Source of the DNA: an uncultured Acetatifactor sp.
GTDB lineage: Bacteria > Bacillota > Clostridia > Lachnospirales > Lachnospiraceae
Direction: 5' to 3'
Assembly: GCA_947581905.1 (NCBI GenBank)
Contig: CANPWC010000006.1
Location: forward strand, 1 to 32,112
DNA: 32,112 nucleotides
Part shown: positions 7,397 through 14,683 of the stretch, piece after piece
Layout: every line of letters begins with the position of its first letter
Numbering within the stretch: the first letter of the stretch is position 1
Program-made: the position numbers and the translations under genes
Notes under the pieces: generated by a model
What the model was told of the DNA's origin: nothing
What the model saw: the letters and a program-made list of their open reading frames with translations, nothing else
The model's database searches: none

Positions 7397-7609
7397 ATGG
7401 CAAAATTGAGCGAAATCCATAAGCTGATCGGGGATTACCTGCAGCTGCATGGGGATAAGGACGTCATCAGCATAGGGACATGGGGCGGGGCGACACCGTA
7501 TGAGTACACGTTCCACCTGCATGATGTGCATGAGGGCGGGAGGGGTACATGCACTGGCAGTGATCAGTTGGATATTCCCAGATATCCGTCATCGAAAGAG
7601 GGCGTATGA
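7397..7609 (+). CDS. Small hypothetical protein
   Basis: A 70-residue protein (MAKLSEIHKLIGDYLQLHGD start) with a beta-rich middle (ISIGTWGGATPYEYTFHLHDVH) resembling a small phage protein. I do not recognise a family. AGGAGG ends seven bases before ATG 7397; an earlier in-frame ATG at 7391 abuts the ribosome site and is unlikely. It overlaps the next gene by four bases, so both are likely made together. Confidence 0.6.
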   Translation: MAKLSEIHKLIGDYLQLHGDKDVISIGTWGGATPYEYTFHLHDVHEGGRGTCTGSDQLDIPRYPSSKEGV

Positions 7610-7848
7610 CTATGGCAAAAGAATGGATGGAAGACAAGGCGACATGGTTGTTTGACCTGGCGCATGGCAACCTGGACGGTGACGGCATCGTGAAAGGGTT
7701 CCTAAAGCATTATGCGCTGCAGGGGCAAGGGCTGGGGGACGTACAACGGGACATGCACTTCCACACGTGCTATGGGGATCATTATTTGGATTCCGCCATG
7801 CGCGGCTTGCGGGAGGCGCTGGAGGCGGCGGCCGGAGGCACTGGATGA
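7606..7848 (+). CDS. Small hypothetical protein
   Basis: An 80-residue mostly helical protein with several His and Asp (HFHTCYGDHYLD at about 51-62). It starts in ATGA overlap with the previous stop, and AAGAGGG precedes the start. No recognised domain. The downstream gap to 7922 contains a short in-frame ATG ORF that runs into the recombinase ribosome site, with no clear gene. Confidence 0.6.
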   Translation: MTMAKEWMEDKATWLFDLAHGNLDGDGIVKGFLKHYALQGQGLGDVQRDMHFHTCYGDHYLDSAMRGLREALEAAAGGTG

Positions 7849-7862
7849 CCACGATGTCGTGA

Positions 7863-8531
<669 letters not shown>

Positions 8532-8543
8532 ATGGAAAAGGGC

Positions 8544-8563
8544 CATTACAAGGAGGGAAAGGC
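8544..8563 (+). repeat. Repeated ribosome-site segment, copy 2
   Basis: CATTACAAGGAGGGAAAGGC, matching 7902-7921 at 19 of 20 bases. It supplies the ribosome site for ATG 8568. Confidence 0.7.
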
Positions 8564-8567
8564 AAGG

Positions 8568-8870
8568 ATGTACATAGTAAGCAAGGATGGCAGCCAGGCC
8601 ATCAACATGGACAACGTGACCTGCATATACGCCAGCAAGGACGGGCACGCGGTCATGGCCAACTTCGTGGGCGGGGGAGGCTGCAAGATGGCGCGGTACA
8701 GCCGCCCGGTAGCAGGGTGCGCGGTCAGGATGCTGGCGGAGGCGATGGATGTGTTCGAGGCGTACCGCCTACCGAGCGACGAGGACGTGGACGCCCGGAT
8801 GGATGCCGCGGGGAAGGATAAGTTCCAGCATTTCGGCGGCAGGAAGCCGAAAGGGCACGGCTGTACATAA
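8568..8870 (+). CDS. Small hypothetical protein
   Basis: A 100-residue protein starting MYIVSKDGSQAINMDNV. The first 60 residues look like a small beta-sheet domain (ITCIYASKDG-type strands), followed by a helix and a basic tail ending KPKGHGCT. ATG 8568 has AAGGAGGG upstream; the in-frame ATG at 8532 has only a weak site. No family recognised. Confidence 0.6.
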   Translation: MYIVSKDGSQAINMDNVTCIYASKDGHAVMANFVGGGGCKMARYSRPVAGCAVRMLAEAMDVFEAYRLPSDEDVDARMDAAGKDKFQHFGGRKPKGHGCT

Positions 8871-8885
8871 AAGGGGGGTGGCATA

Positions 8886-9704
8886 ATGGGCATGAACGAG
8901 CCGGATGAAAGGTTGGAAAAGTTCCGGGAATGGATGGAGGAGAAGGAGCTTTCCGAGAGCACGATAGAAAGCTATACCTATGCGGCCAGGCTGTTCTTTG
9001 AAAATTATAGAGAACTCACGAAAGGGAATTTGATCAGCTACAAGAGGATGCTGATGGAAAAGCACTCCCCCAAGACGGCGAACATAAGGTGCATTGCCAT
9101 GAACCAGTATTGCGAGTTCGAAGGTAGGCGTGACTTGGTTTTGAAGAACGTCAAGATCCACAAAGCGACGACCGTGGAGAACGTCATATCCGTGGAGGAA
9201 TATAGGAGCCTGGTTTCCAGGCTACAGGAAGACGGGGACGAGAAAGGCTACTTCCTGGTCAAGTTCTTGGCGAAAACGGGTGCGAGGGTCAGCGAGATAA
9301 TCCGATTCAGGAAGCAGGACCTGGAAAAGGGATATTGCGAGATGTGGACGAAGGGAAAGGTCAGGAGGATATACATACCGGATTCATTGAAGGAAGAGTC
9401 GGAGGAGTATTTCGCAGGGGTGAAAGGGGAACTGCTGTTCCCGAACAGGCAGGGAAAGATGATGTCCACAAGGGGTGTGGCGGAACGGATAAAGAGCATG
9501 GGGATCCGTTACGGGATCAACGGAAAGGTGATGCACCCGCATTCCTTCCGCCACCTATATGCCATCGAGTTCCTGAAGCGGAATAGGAATGTAGCACTCC
9601 TCGCGGACCTGATGGGGCATGAGAGCGTGGACACGACGGCGATCTACTTGAGACTGTCGGAGGAGGAGCAAAGGAAGCAGCTGAACGAGGCGGCGAGCTG
9701 GTAA
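8886..9704 (+). CDS. Tyrosine recombinase, XerC/XerD-like (second copy)
   Basis: The 272-residue protein carries a SAM-like core-binding domain (about 8-90) and a catalytic domain. Expected residues are present: Arg134 (TGARVSEIIR), a Lys near 156-158 (TKGKVRRIYI), His219 and Arg222 (HSFRH), His245 (GHESVDT) and nucleophile Tyr254 (AIYLRLS). It lacks the arm-binding domain of the integrase, as XerC/D proteins do. AAGGGGGG precedes ATG 8886. It is followed after 11 bases by a methylase-like gene and a third tyrosine recombinase, forming a compact cassette. Confidence 0.92.
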   Translation: MGMNEPDERLEKFREWMEEKELSESTIESYTYAARLFFENYRELTKGNLISYKRMLMEKHSPKTANIRCIAMNQYCEFEGRRDLVLKNVKIHKATTVENVISVEEYRSLVSRLQEDGDEKGYFLVKFLAKTGARVSEIIRFRKQDLEKGYCEMWTKGKVRRIYIPDSLKEESEEYFAGVKGELLFPNRQGKMMSTRGVAERIKSMGIRYGINGKVMHPHSFRHLYAIEFLKRNRNVALLADLMGHESVDTTAIYLRLSEEEQRKQLNEAASW

Positions 9705-9715
9705 GGAGCAAATAA

Positions 9716-10453
9716 ATGTTCTTTTTCACAATGGAAAACGCATGTGCGCCCTATGAGGGAAAGGGCGCGTGCATGCCGGAGAGGCTTCCCGGGGCGGATG
9801 CGGAAAGGGACGCCTGCAAGCGGGAGATCCTGAAGGCGCTCCAGAGGATGTCGGGAAAGCATCACCCAAGGGACGTCTTCCATGACTGGGTGGAGTGCAT
9901 GGCGATCTCGATCAGCAACTCATGCCACCTATTGCACGGGGCCGTCTGGCGGGAGCGGGAGGAGGCGTACATCGCGACCATGGGCAAGTACGACGCCGGG
10001 GAACGGCAGGCGATCGTGGAGATGTGCGCATGGCTCGTAAAGGCGCTTGGGGCGTGCGAGGGCGACGTCCTGGGGCAGGTGTACATGGAGTGCGAGATGG
10101 GGAGCAAGGGGGCTGGGCAGTTCTTCACGCCATATTCGGTAAGCCTCGTGTCCGCCGAGATGGCGCTGGGGGAAGTGGGCGACGGCATGGTCAGCATAAA
10201 CGAGCCAGCCTGCGGCAGCGGGGGCATGGTCATAGCCGCGGCAGACGTCCTACGGCGCAGGGGGATCAACTACCAGAGGCGCTTGGACGTGGTATGCCAG
10301 GACCTGGACTGGACGGCGGTCTGCATGTGCTATGTGCAGTTGAGCCTGCTAGGGATCCGGGCGGTGTGCTCACGCGGGGACACGCTGACGCTGGATGGAT
10401 TTAAAGAAAGGGACACGCTGGTGACGCCGGCGAAGATGGGGTTGCTGCTATGA
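9716..10453 (+). CDS. N-6 DNA methylase-like protein lacking the catalytic motif
   Basis: The 245-residue protein matches the first half of HsdM/N6-adenine methylases: GQFFTP at 134-139, SAM-binding EPACGSGG at 163-170, and QDLD at 195-198. It ends about where the catalytic NPPF/Y motif should appear; the tail reads RDTLVTPAKMGLLL with no NPPY. Helical N-terminal residues 30-130 may serve as a partner surface. A TAAGGAG site precedes ATG 9716 and the stop overlaps the next recombinase (ATGA). Short methylase-like proteins of this form recur on mobile elements. Methylation activity is doubtful; a SAM-binding or DNA-binding role is possible. Confidence 0.8.
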   Translation: MFFFTMENACAPYEGKGACMPERLPGADAERDACKREILKALQRMSGKHHPRDVFHDWVECMAISISNSCHLLHGAVWREREEAYIATMGKYDAGERQAIVEMCAWLVKALGACEGDVLGQVYMECEMGSKGAGQFFTPYSVSLVSAEMALGEVGDGMVSINEPACGSGGMVIAAADVLRRRGINYQRRLDVVCQDLDWTAVCMCYVQLSLLGIRAVCSRGDTLTLDGFKERDTLVTPAKMGLLL

Positions 10454-11493
10454 GGGAGGAATTGCTGGAAAAGTTGACGTTCCTGCTAAGCGCCCATGGG
10501 GTCGTGGACAAGGGGCTCATAAGCGAGCTGGTGATCCTGCTTAACGACTACGACGTGCAGAAGAGGGCCACGGAGGTCGCGTTGAGGACGGACGGCAACG
10601 GGGAGCTGGTGAAGAGGTTCCTAATGGCCAAGCTGGTGGAGGGGCGCTCTGACAGGACGGTGGAGTATTACGGGATGGAGCTCCGAAGCATCCTGGACAA
10701 GATCGGTAAGCCCGTGGAAGAGGTGACGACCAACGACGTGCGCTATTACATGGCCGTGCGCGACCGGCGGGACCACGTGAGCGCGGTCACGCGGGACAAC
10801 GAGCGGAGGTGCCTGCGGTCCTTTTACGCGTGGCTGGTGGACGAGGGGCTGGTGGCGCGCAACCCGATGGCTAGGCTGGACGTGATCAAGGGGCGAAAGG
10901 AAAAGAAGAAGGCTTTCACCGAGATGGAGGTTGAGAGGATGCGGGACGCCTGCAAGGGGGAAAAGGAAAAGGCGGTGTTCGAGCTGCTTTTGTCTACGGG
11001 CTGCCGGGTGTCGGAGCTGGCCGGGATGAAGCTGCAGGACGTGGAAGGGAACCACGTAAGGGTCCTTGGCAAGGGGAACAAGGTAAGGAACTGCTACCTG
11101 AACGCGAAAGCGCAGGTGGCGCTGATGAACTACATGGACAAGCGCGAGGACGGGAACGGCTACCTGTTCGCCGGGCGTGCGGAACGGCAGGCGGGCAAGC
11201 GGGTGGCGGCGGAAGACTGGTGGAAGCATGCGGAATGCGTGGACCAGGGCAAGCCGACGACGGCAAGCGCCATAGAGTCGATGGTCCGAAACCTGGGGAA
11301 AAGGGCGGGGGTGCCTAACGCGCACCCGCACCGCTTCCGGCGGACGTGCGCGACGATGGCGCTGCGGCGCGGGATGCCCCTGGAGCTCGTGAGCAAGATG
11401 CTGGGGCATGATTCCATCGGCACCACGCAGGTCTACCTGGACATGACGGAGGGCGAGCTGGAAAGCGCCCATGGCAAGTACGTGGTCATATAG
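10450..11493 (+). CDS. Tyrosine recombinase, XerC/XerD-like (third copy)
   Basis: The 347-residue protein has an extra helical N-terminal extension (about 1-50), a SAM-like core-binding domain (about 52-145) and a catalytic domain. Key residues: Arg186 (STGCRVSEL), Lys near 208-211 (LGKGNKVR), His294 and Arg297 (HRFRRT), His320 (LGHDSIGTT) and nucleophile Tyr329 (VYLDMT). It starts in a four-base overlap with the methylase-like gene, so the two are translationally coupled. Two hairpins follow its stop at 11520-11586. Targets are unknown; dimer resolution, DNA inversion or a second attachment system are possible. Confidence 0.92.
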   Translation: MREELLEKLTFLLSAHGVVDKGLISELVILLNDYDVQKRATEVALRTDGNGELVKRFLMAKLVEGRSDRTVEYYGMELRSILDKIGKPVEEVTTNDVRYYMAVRDRRDHVSAVTRDNERRCLRSFYAWLVDEGLVARNPMARLDVIKGRKEKKKAFTEMEVERMRDACKGEKEKAVFELLLSTGCRVSELAGMKLQDVEGNHVRVLGKGNKVRNCYLNAKAQVALMNYMDKREDGNGYLFAGRAERQAGKRVAAEDWWKHAECVDQGKPTTASAIESMVRNLGKRAGVPNAHPHRFRRTCATMALRRGMPLELVSKMLGHDSIGTTQVYLDMTEGELESAHGKYVVI

Positions 11494-11519
11494 CGTACAG
11501 GTTGGATCGTGCCCCCCAT

Positions 11520-11586
11520 GCGGCGCGTGCAGCGCCGCCACACAACCCCTTTCATGATAATGGCGCGTGGCTTACGGCCACGTGCC
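11520..11586. other. Two GC-rich inverted repeats after the third recombinase
   Basis: GCGGCGC (11520-11526) pairs with GCGCCGC (11532-11538) over a five-base loop. GGCGCGTGGC (11562-11571) pairs with GCCACGTGCC (11577-11586) with one mismatch. Neither is followed by a T run, so they are poor terminators. They fill most of the 124-base gap before the next gene and could be mRNA structure, a protein-binding site or a recombinase site. Confidence 0.6.
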
Positions 11587-11617
11587 GCATGGAGGGCACG
11601 AGGAAAGGATGGTTTTT

Positions 11618-11869
11618 ATGAGAGTTGCGGCTGCAACGGACGCGCCGGGGATCATCGGCAAGGCGAAGAGGCTCTTCATTACAAGCGAAGACGTCGAATG
11701 GATCCTCGGGTGCGGGAAGAGCAAGGCGTATGAGGTCGTGCGCAAGGTAAACGACCATGCGCGGAAAAAAGGTCAGATGCCTTTCCCAGCCGGGAGGGCG
11801 AGCAAGTACCTGTTCGCGGACCTTTACGGCATCCCCATAGAGGACGTGGACAAGGTGATCAACGGCTAA
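11618..11869 (+). CDS. Small HTH protein, excisionase-like
   Basis: The 83-residue protein contains a winged-helix/MerR-like motif (KRLFITSEDVEWILGCGKSK, about residues 16-35, then AYEVVRKVND). This is the pattern of small excisionases and AlpA-type regulators that recognise att or promoter DNA. GAGGAAAGG ends nine bases before ATG 11618; two earlier in-frame ATGs (11567, 11609) lack a properly spaced site. It follows the recombinase cassette, so it could be the directionality factor for one of the recombinases. The family call rests on motif shape. Confidence 0.6.
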   Translation: MRVAAATDAPGIIGKAKRLFITSEDVEWILGCGKSKAYEVVRKVNDHARKKGQMPFPAGRASKYLFADLYGIPIEDVDKVING

Positions 11870-11886
11870 GGAAGGAGGGATTGGAA

Positions 11887-12084
11887 ATGGCTATCTATAG
11901 GACTTGCCCCAGGTGCGGCGCGAACCTGGACCCTGGGGAGAGGTGCGACTGCGAGCTGGAGGAAGAGGAGGCGCGGGAACGCCTTTTGCAGGCGCTGGTG
12001 GTGGATCCAAGGACGGGGCAGCTCACGTTCCTGGTTGACGGGGTTGACGGGGGTGGCGGCTATGCAACATCGGGCACCCATTAG
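11887..12084 (+). CDS. Small zinc-ribbon protein
   Basis: A 65-residue protein with CPRCGANLDPGERCDC at about residues 7-22, a Cys-rich knuckle likely to bind zinc, then an acidic helix (ELEEEEARERLLQAL). GAAGGAGGG precedes ATG 11887. It overlaps the next gene by 23 bases. Specific role unknown. Confidence 0.65.
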   Translation: MAIYRTCPRCGANLDPGERCDCELEEEEARERLLQALVVDPRTGQLTFLVDGVDGGGGYATSGTH

Positions 12085-12670
12085 GACGGCGGCAATCATT
12101 TGGGCTACGGCTTTTTCCATGTGCGCCTATGCGGGGGTGCTCCCGGACGAGGGGTTCCACGGGGAGGGCCTGCCGGATGGCGGGGCCCAAGCGGAGCGGC
12201 TGGAAGCTGGATGGCGGCCGCCCACGGAGGGGCAGGCTCCCGCAGGGCTGGAACTGGCCGAAGCGGAGGAGGAGCCGCAGCCCGGCGGCATCAGCATGGA
12301 TTGGGACGCGGAAGAAGGCTACCTCCTGGCAAAGTTGGCCATGGCGGAGGCGGAGGGAGAGGACACGGAGGGCAAGGCGCTCGTCATCCTGGTTGTGCTC
12401 AACCGGGTATGGGGCGACGGGTTCCCGGACACGATCGAGGAGGTGGTCTACCAGCCCGGGCAGTTCAGCCCGGTCGCGGACGGCCGCTTTGACAGCGTGG
12501 AGCCGGACGCGGACTGCTGGGCGGCGCTGGACTTGGTGGCGGTCGATAAATGGGACGGGAGCCGAGGGGCGACCTTTTTCGAGGCGGAAAGCGATTCGAC
12601 GTGGCACAGGGAGCACCTGGACTTCCTCTTCCAGCATGGCGGGCACTACTTCTACAAGGAAAGGGGGTGA
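12062..12670 (+). CDS. Secreted SleB/CwlJ-type cell wall hydrolase
   Basis: The 202-residue protein begins with a signal peptide (MQHRAPIRTAAIIWATAFSM, likely cut after AYA near residue 24). A low-complexity acidic linker (about 30-85) follows, then a Hydrolase_2 (SleB) domain from about 90. The domain shows the AEAEGEDTEGK segment with the family's expected catalytic Glu, VLNRV, and the YQPGQFSPV motif. Such enzymes cleave peptidoglycan in spore cortex or vegetative wall. It sits among early genes, far from any lysis cassette, and is followed by a membrane protein gene, so remodelling the wall during entry, conjugation-like transfer or exclusion are candidates. ATG 12062 is chosen because it begins the signal peptide; earlier TTG codons are unlikely. 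Confidence 0.82.
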   Translation: MQHRAPIRTAAIIWATAFSMCAYAGVLPDEGFHGEGLPDGGAQAERLEAGWRPPTEGQAPAGLELAEAEEEPQPGGISMDWDAEEGYLLAKLAMAEAEGEDTEGKALVILVVLNRVWGDGFPDTIEEVVYQPGQFSPVADGRFDSVEPDADCWAALDLVAVDKWDGSRGATFFEAESDSTWHREHLDFLFQHGGHYFYKERG

Positions 12671-12675
12671 CGGGG

Positions 12676-12915
12676 ATGTCGAAAGGAAAGGTTGCGTCAG
12701 GGCTGGTGGAAAGCCTGTATGCTCTCGCCGTGGCGTCTGCGGTCCTGAAAGGGGCTTCCCGGATGGCATACATGGCCAGGGGGTATGACGCGGCAGGCGG
12801 CGAGTATTGCCTGGCGGCGCTGGCATATTGGGCGGCATGGATGGCGATGCGCGGCCTTGTCAAGGCATTGGAGGGCTTAAGGGATGAAAGAAGACGTAAA
12901 GAAAGCGGAAGTTGA
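12676..12915 (+). CDS. Small membrane protein
   Basis: A 79-residue protein with two hydrophobic stretches (about residues 12-31, and 41-60 with several Trp) and a basic tail (RDERRRKESGS). It is predicted as a two-span inner-membrane protein. GGGGGTGACGGGG precedes ATG 12676, five bases after the wall-hydrolase stop, so the pair may act together at the envelope. No family recognised. Confidence 0.6.
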   Translation: MSKGKVASGLVESLYALAVASAVLKGASRMAYMARGYDAAGGEYCLAALAYWAAWMAMRGLVKALEGLRDERRRKESGS

Positions 12916-13174
12916 GGGGCTGCTTGGGTGCGCCCTTACGGACGGGCAGTTCAGGGAGGCGTTGGAATACGCCAAGACGAAGCAGGAATGCATCTACGCC
13001 AAGGAAAAGAGGCCGGAAGTGCTGGAGCGCTGGTACCTCTTGGAGCTGGCGGTGGAATGCGCCAGGACCCTGGCGCTTGCAAGGCTGACGATGGATTTAT
13101 GCGGGACGGCGCGGGAGGCAGAAAAAGGGCGCCCGGCAAGAAGCCAAGGCGCCAATAGGGTACCCTTATTGTAA
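12884..13174 (+). CDS. Small hypothetical helical protein
   Basis: A 96-residue protein, largely alpha-helical (FREALEYAKTKQE; LELAVECARTLALARLT), with a basic C terminus. It overlaps the previous gene by 32 bases and starts at ATG 12884 after GAGGGCTTAAGG. No recognised domain. The 55-base gap after it is AT-rich and ends in the AAGGAGG site of the next gene. Confidence 0.55.
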   Translation: MKEDVKKAEVEGLLGCALTDGQFREALEYAKTKQECIYAKEKRPEVLERWYLLELAVECARTLALARLTMDLCGTAREAEKGRPARSQGANRVPLL

Positions 13175-13229
13175 CACCGCCCGCCTTATAAATCAAGCAA
13201 AATATCACAAAAAATAAGGAGGCAAAGGA

Positions 13230-14243
13230 ATGGAAAACACATCTTTAGCAACAATCTTGGAGCATCCGGAGGAATACACCATGTTGATCCCGATCGAGAC
13301 GGTGTCGCATATCCCGGAGATCATGGCGCCAACGATCAAGTCGGTACGGATATCCACCGACCTTAACGACAAGGAGATCTACGTGCAGGAGAAGGCGCAG
13401 GAAGCCTATACGGACCGGACGGGCAAGTACCATCCGGCGACGCCGGCCAGGTACTCCCTCACCAAGAAGGCGCTTACCAAGCTGGCGGAAGCCGCCGGGA
13501 TAAAGCAGGTCTCAAGCGAGCCCGTGCTCCCGACCATATGCCAGAAATGCGTGTCCGTAAACAAGCATGCCGGCAGGGTGCTGCAATGCGGCAACTGCAA
13601 GAGCAACCAGGACGTCCGTTACAAGGTGACGATAGCGTTCCCGCAGCTCACGGGGGAGACGCTGTATTTCGTCGACCACCATGAGATCGACGTCGGGACC
13701 GTCACGGACTCGATGACGGACAAGCAAAAGAATGAGTTCCTTAAGCACCGTGCGCAAATCTGCGAGGCGAAAGCCATGAATGGGGCGATCAGGACCGCGC
13801 TGCAGATCAAGGGCTCCTACCTGATCGAGGAGTTCCAGAAGCCGTTCGTGGTAGGCTACTTGGTGCCCAACTTGGACAATGATGCCGTCAAGCGGGTAGC
13901 GATCGAAAGCATGTTCCAGAGCCGGAACAACCTGTTCGGCCATGCGCCGGGGAATGGCATGGACGCCCTGCCGGTCAATAAGGTCGGGATTGACAGGGGC
14001 CATTACGACCAGGACTACGACGACGTCGTAGACGTGCAGGAGGCGGAGGATTCCATGGCGGGCTGCCCGGCCCCAGCGGATCCGGAGCCACAGGAGGCGG
14101 AGCAAGAAATAGAGGATAGGACGATGGACTTCATGTGCGACAAGTGCCGGGCCGTCATATCGAGGAAGGTATGGGAATACTCCCGCGATAAGTACGGGCG
14201 GCCGCTGTGCATGAAATGCCAGAGGGGGGCGGAGAGGATATGA
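13230..14243 (+). CDS. Zinc-binding phage protein, possible recombination (annealing) protein
   Basis: The 337-residue protein has a conserved-looking core (SLTKKALTKLAEAAGI at about 76-91; CEAKAMNGAIRTALQIKG at about 178-195; EEFQKPFVVGY at about 200-210). Two four-Cys zinc sites are visible: Cys104/107/120/123 and Cys303/306/327/330. An acidic linker (about 262-298) separates the core from the C-terminal zinc ribbon. The core layout resembles phage proteins placed beside recombination genes and possibly the Rad52/Red-beta fold group, but I cannot confirm this. AAGGAGG precedes ATG 13230. It is coupled by ATGA overlaps to the DUF3846-like gene and then the SbcDC fusion. Confidence 0.6.
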   Translation: MENTSLATILEHPEEYTMLIPIETVSHIPEIMAPTIKSVRISTDLNDKEIYVQEKAQEAYTDRTGKYHPATPARYSLTKKALTKLAEAAGIKQVSSEPVLPTICQKCVSVNKHAGRVLQCGNCKSNQDVRYKVTIAFPQLTGETLYFVDHHEIDVGTVTDSMTDKQKNEFLKHRAQICEAKAMNGAIRTALQIKGSYLIEEFQKPFVVGYLVPNLDNDAVKRVAIESMFQSRNNLFGHAPGNGMDALPVNKVGIDRGHYDQDYDDVVDVQEAEDSMAGCPAPADPEPQEAEQEIEDRTMDFMCDKCRAVISRKVWEYSRDKYGRPLCMKCQRGAERI

Positions 14244-14683
14244 GGATGATAAGGGTAAAGACGGACCTGGTGATGACGGTGCATGAGTACCCGTCCGGCA
14301 CTTATGCGGAGCAGGACGAGCGCCTGCGGCAGCTGATCGGGAACGGTTGCCGCACATATGAGCACGTCAAGCCAAACAGGCTTTATACGGAGCTCCACAT
14401 GGTGCGCGACGTTTCCAGCAAGCCCGGGGCATGCGTGTGCATGCTGGTGGACGAGGAAGGAAGGCTGAAGGAAAACGAGGTAAACCTGCTTGGCAGCTGG
14501 CTATACGGGGCAGACATGCACGGGGACCCGATCATGGGGAACGTCCTGTTCGTTGGCGAGGAATGGGTAGGCAACGGGATAGGGTTCTGCGGCATAGACG
14601 AAATGATGTTCCATTACCTTGAGAAGCAGTTGTTCTACTTGATAGCGAAGATGCGGGTGGCAAAGGAGGCGAAAAGGATATGA
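14240..14683 (+). CDS. DUF3846-like phage protein
   Basis: The 147-residue protein begins MRMIRVKTDL and has the arrangement of DUF3846 proteins: a strand-rich start, then CVCMLVDEEGRLKENEVN, MGNVLFVGEEW and a final short helix. These small cytosolic proteins occur widely in phages and conjugative elements, with no known function. ATG 14240 overlaps the preceding stop (ATGA), and its own stop overlaps the next start (ATGA), so three genes are translated in series. Confidence 0.65.
   Translation: MRMIRVKTDLVMTVHEYPSGTYAEQDERLRQLIGNGCRTYEHVKPNRLYTELHMVRDVSSKPGACVCMLVDEEGRLKENEVNLLGSWLYGADMHGDPIMGNVLFVGEEWVGNGIGFCGIDEMMFHYLEKQLFYLIAKMRVAKEAKRI

Noticed and set aside
10621-11541. A 306-codon minus-strand frame
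   Set aside because: Antisense to the third tyrosine recombinase, whose catalytic motifs are clear; composition is that of a shadow frame.
13175-13229. A promoter in front of the 13230 gene
   Set aside because: TATAAA is present, but no -35 box lies at 16-18 bases; the gene is probably read from the upstream operon promoter.
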